From: Kumtagia yinganensis
GTDB lineage: Bacteria > Pseudomonadota > Alphaproteobacteria > Rhizobiales > Rhizobiaceae
NCBI RefSeq assembly: GCF_040081985.1
Contig: NZ_JBEBMH010000002.1
Location: 558,001 to 622,000 of the forward strand
DNA: 64,000 nt
Direction: 5' to 3'
A model generated the notes under the pieces. It was given only the letters and a program-made list of their open reading frames with translations, did not search any database and was not told where the DNA came from. The position numbers and the translations under genes were made by a program. Shown one piece after another: positions 43,507 to 51,896 of the stretch. The stretch's first letter is position 1. Each line of letters begins with the position of its first letter.

Positions 43507-45232
43507 GGCAGCCATCATCCTGCCCGAAGGCACGCATGTCCCGGCTGACGGCGAGATCATAAAGCTCGCCATGCTCGCCGTCGGCGGCCAGGGCGGCGGC
43601 GTGCTCGCCGACTGGATCGTTGATGCGGCCGAGCGCAGCGGCTACCTCGCGCAATCGACCTCGGTCGCCGGCGTCGCCCAGCGCACCGGCGCCACCATCT
43701 ATTACATCGAGATGTGCCGCGACACCGGCCGCCGCCCGGTATTCGCGCTGTCGCCGGCGCAGGGCGACGTCGACATATTGATCGCCGCCGAACTGATGGA
43801 AGCGGGCCGCGCCATCATGCGCGGCTTCGTCACGCCCGACCGCACGACGCTGATTTCGTCCTCGCATCGCATCGCTGCCGTGTCGGAAAAGATCGAACCG
43901 GGCGACGGCCGCGCCTCCTCTCCGAAGGTATTGGCCGCTGCCGAAGCCGCGTCCAAACGCTTCGTCACCTTCGACATGGAGAGAATCGCCGTTCAGGCGG
44001 GTTCCGTCATCTCGGCCAGCCTGCTCGGCGCGCTGGCCGGCTGCGGCGCCCTGCCGTTCCCGCGCGAAAGCTACGAGCAGGCGATCGGTGCCGGCGGGCG
44101 CGGCGTCAAGCAGAGTCTTGCCGCGTTTGCGGGTGCGTATGAGAGGGCGGGGGGAACGAGCCGATCTTCGTCCGAATCGTCAGCGACGTTACACCCACCA
44201 CTAACCCCTCCCCACAAGGGGGAGGGGGATTCGCCGGCCGCTCTGTCGAGCAAGGCCGGTGACGGTGGGAACAGCGCATCGCCGCAGGGTTCCCCTCGCC
44301 CTTGTGGGGAGGGGTCAGGGGTGGGGGTCTCTGCCGGCTCCGCCGGCAGTCCGAAAAGCGGCGACGCCGACGCCTCCCAACTCCAGGTCTCCGGCCCCGC
44401 TGCGCAACTCGCCGGCTGGCAATCGCTCGCCGCTCGCGTCGAACGCCTTCCCGAACCTGTCCGCGAGATGGCGGCTCGGGGCCTGAAGAAGGTCGTCGAC
44501 TACCAGGACCTCGCCTATGGCAGCGAATATCTTGACAGGCTGGCCCGCGCCGTGGCGCTTGACGGTCCGGTGCATGGCTATGCGCTGTCGATCGTGGCGG
44601 CAAAACATCTCGCCAACGCCATGTGCTACGACGACATGATCCGCGTCGCCGACCTGAAGACCCGCTCGACCCGTGCGGCGCGCGTGCGCCGTGAGGTCGG
44701 CGTCAGGAACGAGAACGTGCTGCGCGTCACCGAATATTTCCATCCGCGCATCGAGGAATTCTGCGGCACGATGCCAGCCGGTCTCGGCCGCTACATCGAG
44801 GCGCGGCCAAAACTTGCCGCCTGGCTCGACCGCCGCATCAATCGCGGCCGTCATGTCCGCACCGACGGTATGGCAGGCTTCGCCACGCTATGGGTCATCG
44901 GCGGCCTGCGCCGCTGGCGCCGAAAGCTGCTGCGCCACGCCGTGGAAACCGAGCATCTGGAGCGCTGGTACGCACTGGCGCTCGAACATGTTAGCAAGGA
45001 TTATGCGCTCGCCGTCGAGATCCTCGAATGCCGCCGGCTGATCAAGGGCTATTCCGACACTCACGTCCGCGCCCAGTCGAAATTCGACCGCGTTCTCTCC
45101 GGCCTCAATCTCGTGGAGGGCCGTCCCGACGCCGCCGACTGGATCCGCCGGCTGCGCGAGGCGGCGCTGAAGGATGAGAAGGGCGACCTGCTCGACGGCG
45201 CGCTGAAGACCGTGGCGTCGTTGGGACAGTAG
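43499..45232 (+). CDS. indolepyruvate oxidoreductase beta-like subunit with DUF6537, carrying an in-frame repeat
   Basis: A 577-residue partner of the alpha subunit. The N-terminal gamma/beta-type domain has KLAMLAVGGQGGGVLADWI and TSVAGVAQRTGATIYYIEM. After residue 222 a palindromic element (44192-44328) is translated in frame as a Pro/Gly/Ser-rich linker with PPLTPPHKGEG and SPRPCGEGSGVGV. The C-terminal part (from AARVERLPEPVREMAARGL) is a DUF6537-like domain found fused to or next to IOR subunits. Probably still functional, because the insertion is at a natural linker. Confidence 0.87.
   Translation: MPEAAIILPEGTHVPADGEIIKLAMLAVGGQGGGVLADWIVDAAERSGYLAQSTSVAGVAQRTGATIYYIEMCRDTGRRPVFALSPAQGDVDILIAAELMEAGRAIMRGFVTPDRTTLISSSHRIAAVSEKIEPGDGRASSPKVLAAAEAASKRFVTFDMERIAVQAGSVISASLLGALAGCGALPFPRESYEQAIGAGGRGVKQSLAAFAGAYERAGGTSRSSSESSATLHPPLTPPHKGEGDSPAALSSKAGDGGNSASPQGSPRPCGEGSGVGVSAGSAGSPKSGDADASQLQVSGPAAQLAGWQSLAARVERLPEPVREMAARGLKKVVDYQDLAYGSEYLDRLARAVALDGPVHGYALSIVAAKHLANAMCYDDMIRVADLKTRSTRAARVRREVGVRNENVLRVTEYFHPRIEEFCGTMPAGLGRYIEARPKLAAWLDRRINRGRHVRTDGMAGFATLWVIGGLRRWRRKLLRHAVETEHLERWYALALEHVSKDYALAVEILECRRLIKGYSDTHVRAQSKFDRVLSGLNLVEGRPDAADWIRRLREAALKDEKGDLLDGALKTVASLGQ
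44192..44328. repeat. palindromic element inserted in frame in the IOR beta-like gene
   Basis: Same family as the element at 32227-32367: arms CACCCACCACTAACCCCTCC.. and ..GAGGGGTCAGGGGTGGGGGT, with internal CCCCACAAGGGGG. It lies in a linker between two domains and creates no stop codon. Confidence 0.9.
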
Positions 45233-45301
45233 ATCGATCGCGATAGCCAATCGTGCCGATGGCTCATACAAAGGCGCATCCATCGATTCAGGGAGCCCGC
45301 C

Positions 45302-45649
45302 TTGCTCATCACCATCTACGGCATCAAGAACTGCGACACGATGAAAAAAGCCTGGACCTGGCTCGACGGTCACGGCCAAAAATATCGCTTTCACGATTAC
45401 CGGGCCGCGGGGCTGGACGAGACGACATTGCGCGGCTGGGTGAAAAAACTCGGCTGGGAAAAGCTGCTCAACAAATCCAGCACGACATTTCGCGAACTGC
45501 CCGACGCCGAAAAGGTTGGGATCGACGAGGCGAAAGCGCTGAGCCTGATGCTGAAACATCCGACCATGATCAAAAGGCCGGTGCTCGACATAGACGGCAG
45601 GCTGACGGTCGGGTTCAAGCCAGATGTGTATGAGCAGGCGATCGGATGA
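45302..45649 (+). CDS. ArsC/Spx-family (YffB-like) thioredoxin-fold protein
   Basis: A 115-residue thioredoxin-fold protein of the ArsC family. GIKNCDTMKKAWTWL holds the single N-terminal cysteine, and KRPVLDIDGRLTVGFK is the conserved C-terminal block. YffB-type proteins are not true arsenate reductases; glutathione-dependent reduction is possible. The start is TTG after GGGAG. It has no evident link to the catabolic genes on either side. Confidence 0.88.
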   Translation: MLITIYGIKNCDTMKKAWTWLDGHGQKYRFHDYRAAGLDETTLRGWVKKLGWEKLLNKSSTTFRELPDAEKVGIDEAKALSLMLKHPTMIKRPVLDIDGRLTVGFKPDVYEQAIG

Positions 45650-45717
45650 TGCAGGTGAAGGCTACGTAGCCTCCGCTTCAAATGCCTCGCGCGCAATCTC
45701 GGGTAAGCGCGATCGCC

Positions 45718-46860
45718 TCAGCCTCTTACCGCTGCAATAGCTTCCGCCAAGCGCTCGACGTTCTCCACCCGGCAAGTCTCGCCCATCAGGCCGATGCGCC
45801 AGATCTTTCCGGCCAGCGGCCCGAGCCCGCCGCCGATCTCGATGCCGAATTCGTCGAGCAGCCGACGCCGCGTCGGCGCGTCGTTCACGCCCTGCGGTAT
45901 CCAGACCGTGTTGAGCTGCGGCAGACGATACGGTGCGTCAACGACGAAGGTGAAATCCAGTTCCTCCAGCATTTCGGCCAGAAGCTCATGCGTCGCCCAG
46001 TGCCGTGCCCAGGCCGCTTCCAGCCCTTCCGACAGCAGGCGCCGCAAGCTCTCGTGCAGGCCGAACAGCGCGTTGACCGGCGCGGTGTGGTGATAGGAGC
46101 GGGCGCCCTCCCCGTCCCAATAGCCAAGGATCAGGCTGAGATCGAGGAACCAGCTCTGCACCGGCGTCGTTCGCGCTTTCACCGCTGATACTGCCCGGTC
46201 CGAGAAGGTGATCGGCGCCAATCCCGGCGGAGCCGACAGGCATTTCTGCGTGCCGGAATAGACGACGTCGGCGCCCCATTCGTCCACCGAGACGGGCACG
46301 CCGCCGAGACCGGTCACCGTGTCGACCACGCTCAGCATGCCGGCCTCCCGCGCCAGCCTGCACAGCGTCGCCGCATCGGAAAGCGCGCCGGTCGAGGTCT
46401 CGGCGTGCACGAAGGCCAGAAGTTTCGCATGCGGCGCCTCGGACAGCGCCGAGCGCACGTCGTGCGGATCGACCGGCCGGCCCCATTCGCCGGCGACCAG
46501 TTTCACCACCGCGCCGGTGCGCCGGGCGATCTCGGCCATGCGGGCGCCGAACACGCCGTTCTGCGCAATGATAACCGTGTCGCCGGGTTCCAGCAGCGTC
46601 ACCAGCGCCATCTCCATGGCGAGCGAGGCCGGCGCCGACAGCGGAAACGTCACGCGGTTTTGCGTGCGGAATGCCGCCTTCAACTGGTCCTTGATGCTCT
46701 CCATCAGTTCGCCGAAGGCCGGGTCGAGATGGCCGATGGTGGGCTGCGCCTGCGCGGCCAGCACCTCTGGCGCGACGTTGGACGGCCCCGGCCCCATCAG
46801 CAGCCGCGCGGGCGGCGAAAACGCGGCGGTCGAAAACGCATTCCTGGAAAACGCATTCAT
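45718..46860 (-). CDS. class V PLP aminotransferase (alanine-glyoxylate/serine-pyruvate type)
   Basis: A 380-residue fold-type I PLP enzyme. The PLP lysine is in YSGTQKCLSAPPG, and LMGPGPSNVAPEVL near the N-terminus and the HAETSTGAL segment are family signatures. Members transaminate alanine or serine with glyoxylate, and some use aromatic substrates. In this context it could recycle the alanine released by kynureninase, or feed indolepyruvate formation (inference). It is divergent from the aminobenzoyl-CoA operon and shares its 285-base promoter region. Confidence 0.87.
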   Translation of the reverse strand: MNAFSRNAFSTAAFSPPARLLMGPGPSNVAPEVLAAQAQPTIGHLDPAFGELMESIKDQLKAAFRTQNRVTFPLSAPASLAMEMALVTLLEPGDTVIIAQNGVFGARMAEIARRTGAVVKLVAGEWGRPVDPHDVRSALSEAPHAKLLAFVHAETSTGALSDAATLCRLAREAGMLSVVDTVTGLGGVPVSVDEWGADVVYSGTQKCLSAPPGLAPITFSDRAVSAVKARTTPVQSWFLDLSLILGYWDGEGARSYHHTAPVNALFGLHESLRRLLSEGLEAAWARHWATHELLAEMLEELDFTFVVDAPYRLPQLNTVWIPQGVNDAPTRRRLLDEFGIEIGGGLGPLAGKIWRIGLMGETCRVENVERLAEAIAAVRG

Positions 46861-46925
46861 GGTTCTGTCCTCTGCGGGATCGCCGGTGCCGTTGCGCGGA
46901 CATATGGGCTCATAGACCTTGCTAA

Positions 46926-46945
46926 GTAAAATTTAAAGATTTTAC
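46926..46945. promoter_or_regulatory. candidate operator palindrome, divergent promoter region
   Basis: GTAAAAT and ATTTTAC are perfect 7-base inverted repeats with a 6-base spacer, between the aminotransferase and the aminobenzoyl-CoA monooxygenase genes. MarR and similar dimers bind such AT-rich palindromes. This region (46861-47145) holds no gene that I recognise. Confidence 0.5.
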
Positions 46946-47013
46946 GAAGGCGATAAATCGGATTTAGTACCTCTCCGAGACCGCACTCACGTTCAAATTC
47001 GGACGGCAATACC

Positions 47014-47032
47014 CTGGCTCGACGCGAGCCAG
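47014..47032. promoter_or_regulatory. second inverted repeat, divergent promoter region
   Basis: CTGGCTCG and CGAGCCAG form a perfect 8-bp stem around ACG, about 114 bases before the aminobenzoyl-CoA monooxygenase start. It may be an operator or an RNA hairpin in the leader. Confidence 0.45.
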
Positions 47033-47145
47033 TTGTCGCTTAACTGCGAAATTTTAAGCTTGAAGTAATTCGATTCGAGCGCGATACTGTATGGAGCAAT
47101 TTGCATTCACGTCGCCGGTTACGGCGGCGACGAGGAGATCGCCCG

Positions 47146-49437
47146 ATGAAGGTTGCGGTTCTCGGCGGCGGCCCCGCCGGCCTCTATTTTGCGATTTCGA
47201 TGAAGTTGCGGGATTCCTCCAACGAAGTGACCGTGATCGAGCGCAACAAGCCCGACGACACCTTCGGCTGGGGCGTCGTGCTGTCGGCGGAGACGCTGGA
47301 GAACCTGACCAGGAACGACCCGGTCAGCGCGGTTTGGATCAAGCGTTATTTCGCCTATTGGGACGACATCGCTGTCATCCACAAGGACGTGCGCACCGTG
47401 TCGACCGGCCATGGCTTCTGCGGCATCGGCCGCAAGCGGCTGCTGACGCTGCTGCAGAGACGCGCACGCGAGCTGGGCATAAAACTGCAGTTCGAGACCG
47501 AGGTGCCAGATCCGAAACCCTATATGGAGACGCACGATCTCGTCGTCGCGGCCGACGGGCTGAACTCGCGCTCCCGCGCGGCCTTCGCGGAGGTGTTCAA
47601 GCCGGACATCGACGTGCGCAAATGCAAGTTCGTGTGGCTGGGCACGCACCAGAAGTTCGACGACGCCTTCACCTTCATCTTCGAAAAGACCGAGCACGGC
47701 TGGGTGTGGGCGCATGCCTACCAGTTCGACCCGGAGACGGCGACCTTCATCGTCGAATGCAGCCGGGAGACGTGGGACGGCTTCGGCTTCGGCGCGATGA
47801 CGCAGCAGGAATCGATCGCCACCTGCGAGCGCATCTTCGAAAAGCACCTCGGCGGCCACGCGCTGATGACCAACGCCAACCACATTCGCGGTTCGGCCTG
47901 GATCAATTTTCCACGCGTCTTGTGCGAGCGCTGGTCGCACAAGAATCTCGCGCTGATGGGCGACGCGGCGGCATCCGCACATTTTTCCATCGGCTCGGGC
48001 ACAAAACTGGCGTTGGAGAGCGCGGTGGCGCTGGCCGACTACGTGCATTCGGAGCCGACGCTTGCTGCCGCCTTCGAGAAATACGAAAGCGCGCGGCGAA
48101 CCGAGGTGCTGAAGCTGCAATCGGCGGCGCGCAATTCGCTCGAATGGTTCGAGGAGGTCGAGCGCTACCTGCATCTCGACCCGGTGCAATTCAACTATTC
48201 GCTGCTGACGCGCTCGCAGCGTATCAGCCACGAGAATCTGAGGCTGCGCGATCCGGAATGGCTGGGCGACGCGGAAGCCTGGTTCCATCGGCAGGCGGGC
48301 AACACCGGCAATCTCAACCGCGCGCCGATGTTTGCGCCGTTCAAGCTGCGCGACATGGTGGTGCGCAACCGCGTGGTCGTCTCGCCCATGGCGCAATACA
48401 AGGCCGTCGACGGCTGTCCGACCGACTGGCATTTTGCCCACTATGCCGAACGCGCCAAGGGCGGCGCCGGGCTGATCTATATCGAGATGACCTGCGTGTC
48501 GCCGGAAGGACGGATCACGCCCGGATGTCCCGGATTCTATGCTCCGGAACACGAAGCTGCATGGAAGCGGCTGGTGGATTTCGTGCATCGCGAGACCGAT
48601 ACGAAGATCTGCGCGCAGGTCGGGCATTCCGGTCCGAAAGGCTCGACGCAACTCGGCTGGGAGGAAAGCGACGCACCTCTCGCCGCCGGCAACTGGCCGG
48701 TGATGGCCGCTTCCGACGTGCCGTGGTCGCCGCGCAACCAGGCGCCGAAGCCGATGAGCCGTGCCGACATGGATCTGGTGCGCGACCAGTTCGTGGCGTC
48801 GGCCGGGATGGCGGCGCGTTGCGGTTTTGACATGCTGGAGATCCATGCGGCGCATGGCTATTTGCTGTCGTCCTTCATCACGCCGCTGACCAACCGGCGC
48901 AGCGACGACTATGGCGGGTCGCTGGAAAACCGCATGCGCTATCCGCTGGAGGTTTTTCACGCAATGCGGGCCGTGTGGCCTCAGGAAAAGCCGATCTCGG
49001 TGCGCATTTCCGCCAATGACTGGGTGGGCGGCGACGGCGTCACGCCGGCCGAGGCGGTGGAGATCGCGCGCATGCTGCAAAAGGCGGGCGTCGACATCTG
49101 CGACGTGTCGGCCGGCCAGACCTCGATCCGGGCGCGGCCGGTCTATGGCCGCATGTTCCAGACACCATTCTCCGACCAAATCCGCAACGAGACCGGCATG
49201 GCGACCATGGCCGTCGGCAATATTTTCGAGCCCGACCATGTCAACTCGATCCTGATGGCGGGGCGCGCCGACCTCGTTTGCCTTGCGCGGCCGCATCTCG
49301 CCGACCCGTACTGGACGCTGCATGCCGCCGTGACGCTGAACGACCGGGACGTGAAGTGGCCCGACCCGTATCTGCCCGGCCGCGACCAGATCTATCGGCT
49401 GGCCGAGCGCACCGCGACGATGGGGCTGAAGGTATGA
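47146..49437 (+). CDS. 2-aminobenzoyl-CoA monooxygenase/reductase
   Basis: A 763-residue two-domain flavoenzyme. The N-terminal half is an FAD monooxygenase (KVAVLGGGPAGLYFAI, and LMGDAAASAHFSIGSG for FAD). From about residue 395 it has an old-yellow-enzyme FMN domain (FAPFKLRDMVVRNRVVVSPM, then HAAHGYLLSSFITPLTNRR). This fusion is known for 2-aminobenzoyl-CoA monooxygenase/reductase of denitrifying betaproteobacteria and for salicylyl-CoA 5-hydroxylase-like proteins. The kyn genes and ligase downstream make 2-aminobenzoyl-CoA the better guess; it would hydroxylate and partly reduce the ring. Chosen start has GAGGAG upstream; it begins the operon. Confidence 0.87.
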   Translation: MKVAVLGGGPAGLYFAISMKLRDSSNEVTVIERNKPDDTFGWGVVLSAETLENLTRNDPVSAVWIKRYFAYWDDIAVIHKDVRTVSTGHGFCGIGRKRLLTLLQRRARELGIKLQFETEVPDPKPYMETHDLVVAADGLNSRSRAAFAEVFKPDIDVRKCKFVWLGTHQKFDDAFTFIFEKTEHGWVWAHAYQFDPETATFIVECSRETWDGFGFGAMTQQESIATCERIFEKHLGGHALMTNANHIRGSAWINFPRVLCERWSHKNLALMGDAAASAHFSIGSGTKLALESAVALADYVHSEPTLAAAFEKYESARRTEVLKLQSAARNSLEWFEEVERYLHLDPVQFNYSLLTRSQRISHENLRLRDPEWLGDAEAWFHRQAGNTGNLNRAPMFAPFKLRDMVVRNRVVVSPMAQYKAVDGCPTDWHFAHYAERAKGGAGLIYIEMTCVSPEGRITPGCPGFYAPEHEAAWKRLVDFVHRETDTKICAQVGHSGPKGSTQLGWEESDAPLAAGNWPVMAASDVPWSPRNQAPKPMSRADMDLVRDQFVASAGMAARCGFDMLEIHAAHGYLLSSFITPLTNRRSDDYGGSLENRMRYPLEVFHAMRAVWPQEKPISVRISANDWVGGDGVTPAEAVEIARMLQKAGVDICDVSAGQTSIRARPVYGRMFQTPFSDQIRNETGMATMAVGNIFEPDHVNSILMAGRADLVCLARPHLADPYWTLHAAVTLNDRDVKWPDPYLPGRDQIYRLAERTATMGLKV

Positions 49438-49445
49438 GGGTGGCG

Positions 49446-49622
49446 GCGGCGATTTCTCCCCCCTTGAGGGGGAGATGGCCCGCAGGGCCAGAGGGGGTCA
49501 GAGCGGCAGTGCGCGATGCTTCTTTTTCCATTGTTGAATCTGAACGTTGGAGCGCGGCCGCTTGGACCCCACCCGGCCGCTACGCGGCCACCCTCCCCTC
49601 AAGGGGGAGGGAAGGTCGGCCG
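49446..49622. repeat. broken palindromic elements (mosaic of two halves)
   Basis: 49452-49498 reads like the right arm of the CTCAAGGGGG family (CCCCTTGAGGGGGAGATGGC..). Then 49566-49612 reads like a left arm of another family (GGACCCCACCCGGCCGCTAC.. with CCTCCCCTCAAGGGGGAGG). A central GAACGTTGGAG lies between. The outer arms do not pair with each other, so this is a chimaera of two elements. Confidence 0.75.
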
Positions 49623-49654
49623 CTCGGTCCGCGCCAATCTTCGAGGCCGAACCC

Positions 49655-50413
49655 ATGACCCCCTTCCGCCACGCGCTGGTGACGGGCGGCGGCTCGGGGG
49701 TCGGCCGCGCGATCGCGCTGGCGCTGGCGAACGACGGCGTCGACGTCACCATCTGCGGGCGGCGCGAGGCGCAGCTGGAAGCCGTGGCGGCGGAGAGCGA
49801 GCGGATTCACGGGATCGCCGCCGACGTGACGGACGAGGCCTCGATGCAGGCCCTCCATGCAAAGGCGGAAGCGACGCGCGGACCGTTCGACATCGTCGTC
49901 GCAAATGCCGGCATGGCGAGTAGCGCGCCGGCGCAAAAAGTGTCGCTGGCCGACTGGCAGCAGACGCTGGCCGTCAACCTCACCGGCGCGTTCCTGACGG
50001 TGAAACCCGCGCTCGGCGCCATGGCGAAACGCAAGCAGGGCCGGATAATCTTCGTCGCCTCTACCGCCGGGCTGAAAGGCTATGGCTATGTCGCGCCCTA
50101 TGTGGCGGCGAAGCACGGCGTGGTCGGGCTGATGCGGGCGCTGGCCGCCGAGAACACGAAGACCGGCGTGACCGTCAATGCGGTGTGCCCCGGCTTCGTC
50201 GAGACCGACATGCTGGAAGAGTCCGTGCGGCGCATCGTCGAGAAGACCGGCCGCAGCGTCGAGGATGCGCGGAAATCGCTGGCCGCGACCAATCCGCAGA
50301 ACCGCTTCATCCAGCCGGACGAGGTGGCTGCGGCCGTGCTGTGGCTATGCTCTGATGCCGCGCGCTCGATCACCGGACAGACGATTTCGGTTTCGGGAGG
50401 CGAGACATGGTGA
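49655..50413 (+). CDS. SDR-family oxidoreductase
   Basis: A 252-residue short-chain dehydrogenase/reductase. Cofactor motif TGGGSGVG, NAG in VVANAGMAS, catalytic Ser in IFVASTAGL and YVAAK. Starts at MTPFRHALVTG; a longer open frame includes read-through of the repeat before it. In the operon it is suited for a 3-hydroxyacyl-CoA-type or ring alcohol oxidation after ring opening (inference). It overlaps the MarR gene by 7 bases. Confidence 0.92.
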   Translation: MTPFRHALVTGGGSGVGRAIALALANDGVDVTICGRREAQLEAVAAESERIHGIAADVTDEASMQALHAKAEATRGPFDIVVANAGMASSAPAQKVSLADWQQTLAVNLTGAFLTVKPALGAMAKRKQGRIIFVASTAGLKGYGYVAPYVAAKHGVVGLMRALAAENTKTGVTVNAVCPGFVETDMLEESVRRIVEKTGRSVEDARKSLAATNPQNRFIQPDEVAAAVLWLCSDAARSITGQTISVSGGETW

Positions 50414-50883
50414 GCGCCCCGCTTTCCGCGCCCGACATCTCGAAGGACAGCAAGGAGCGGCTGCGGCTGTGGATACGCCTGCTGCGCGCCTCGCGCACCA
50501 TCGAGGCCGAACTGCGCGAGCGGCTGAAGAAGGATTTCGACACCACGCTCCCCCGCTTCGACGTGATGGCCGCACTTTACCGCGCGCCCGAAGGCATGCT
50601 GATGAGCGACCTGTCGCGTTTCCTGCTGGTCTCCAACGGCAATGTCACCGGCATCGTCGACCGGCTGGTTTCCGAAGGACTGGTGACGCGGGCGCGGCGC
50701 AACGGCGACCGGCGCACTTCGATGGTGCGACTGACGGAGAGCGGCACGCATGTCTTCCGCGACATGGCGTCGGCGCATGAAGGCTGGATCGGCGAGTTGC
50801 TGGGCGGAGTGACAGAGGAAGAGACGCGGCGGCTGGCTGGCATGCTGAAATCCTTCCGCAGCAACTGGGAGGGACGCGAATGA
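50407..50883 (+). CDS. MarR-family transcriptional regulator
   Basis: A 158-residue MarR regulator. HTH segment LMSDLSRFLLVSNGNVTGIV and wing RRNGDRRTSMVRLTESG. It sits inside the catabolic operon, overlapping both neighbours (7 bases with the SDR, 4 bases ATGA with the hydratase), so it autoregulates with the operon. In related aminobenzoate or benzoate clusters such regulators respond to CoA thioesters; a 2-aminobenzoyl-CoA effector is plausible (inference). Confidence 0.9.
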   Translation: MVSAPLSAPDISKDSKERLRLWIRLLRASRTIEAELRERLKKDFDTTLPRFDVMAALYRAPEGMLMSDLSRFLLVSNGNVTGIVDRLVSEGLVTRARRNGDRRTSMVRLTESGTHVFRDMASAHEGWIGELLGGVTEEETRRLAGMLKSFRSNWEGRE

Positions 50884-51698
50884 AAGGTTTGCAGATGGCC
50901 GGGCTGAAGCCGGACCATTTTTTGTGGCAGGTTGACGGCAGGATCGCACGGGTGCGGCTCGACCGGCCGGAACGCAAGAACCCGCTGACCTTCGAATCCT
51001 ACGCCGAACTACGCGACACATTTCGCGACCTCGTTTATGCCGACGATGTCGATGCCGTCGTGTTCCTGCCCAATGGCGGCAATTTTTGCTCGGGTGGCGA
51101 TGTGCACGAGATCATCGGGCCGCTGGTCGACATGGACATGAAGCAGCTTCTCGCCTTCACGCGCATGACCGGCGACCTGGTCAAGGCGATGCTGAACTGC
51201 GGCAAGCCGATCATTTGCGCCGTGGACGGCGTGGCGGTCGGCGCCGGCGCGATCATCGCCATGGCCTCCGACATCCGCATCGCCACGCCGGAAGCGAAGA
51301 CGGCGTTCCTGTTCACCCGCGTCGGTCTGGCCGGCTGCGACATGGGCGCCTGCGCGATGCTGCCGCGCATCATCGGCCAGGGCCGCGCCGCCGAGTTGCT
51401 GTACACCGGCCGCACCATGACGGCGGTGGAAGGCGAGCGCTGGGGTTTTTACAACCGGCTGGTCGCGGCCGACGCGCTGGAGGCCGACGCGCTGGAGATG
51501 GCGGCGCGCATCGTCTCCGGCCCGACCTTCGCGCATGGCATCACCAAGACGCAGTTGAACCAGGAATGGTCGATGGGGCTTGACCAGGCGATCGAGGCGG
51601 AGGCTCAGGCCCAGGCGATCTGCATGCAGACCCGCGACTTCGAGCGGGCGTACCGGGCGTTCGTGGCGAAAGAGAAGCCGGTGTTTCAGGGGGATTGA
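50880..51698 (+). CDS. enoyl-CoA hydratase/isomerase family protein
   Basis: A 272-residue crotonase-fold protein. Oxyanion-hole segments: NFCSGGDVHEIIG and GCDMGACAMLPRIIG. In the usual scheme such an enzyme hydrates or hydrolytically opens the dearomatised ring thioester. Catalytic glutamate positions are less clear, so a ring-opening hydrolase activity should be considered. Start ATGA overlaps the MarR stop. Confidence 0.9.
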   Translation: MKGLQMAGLKPDHFLWQVDGRIARVRLDRPERKNPLTFESYAELRDTFRDLVYADDVDAVVFLPNGGNFCSGGDVHEIIGPLVDMDMKQLLAFTRMTGDLVKAMLNCGKPIICAVDGVAVGAGAIIAMASDIRIATPEAKTAFLFTRVGLAGCDMGACAMLPRIIGQGRAAELLYTGRTMTAVEGERWGFYNRLVAADALEADALEMAARIVSGPTFAHGITKTQLNQEWSMGLDQAIEAEAQAQAICMQTRDFERAYRAFVAKEKPVFQGD

Positions 51699-51716
51699 GG
51701 ATGCGCGTTACCGCCG

Positions 51717-51876
51717 ATACCCCCCTCTGGCCTGCCGGCCATCTCCCCCTCAAGGGGGGAGATTGGCTGGCCGCTCGGGTTTCGCCAATAGCCAGCGGTG
51801 CAGAACGAGCGGTGTTGCCGAAGCTGCCAATCTCCCCCCTTGAGGGGGAGATGGCCGGCAGGCCAGAGGGGGGTAC
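51717..51876. repeat. 160-bp palindromic element, CTCAAGGGGG family
   Basis: Arms GATACCCCCCTCTGGCCTGC.. and ..GCCGGCAGGCCAGAGGGGGGTA match the element at 34286 and pair with each other. Inner hairpin ATCTCCCCCTCAAGGGGGG. It lies in the gap between the hydratase and the acyl-CoA dehydrogenase. Confidence 0.92.
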
Positions 51877-51896
51877 ATCAGCGACAGGCAGCCACC

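Noticed and set aside
45302..45649. Arsenate reductase with an arsenic resistance role
   Set aside because: The sequence is YffB/Spx-like and no ars genes are nearby.
47119..49323. 734-residue antisense frame to the aminobenzoyl-CoA monooxygenase
   Set aside because: Composition is Arg/His/Gly-rich as expected for antisense of a high-GC gene; the plus-strand gene has clear motifs and ribosome binding site.
47146..49437. Salicylyl-CoA 5-hydroxylase
   Set aside because: The fusion architecture fits both, but kynU, kynA and an aminobenzoate-type ligase in the same operon favour 2-aminobenzoyl-CoA. Not excluded biochemically.
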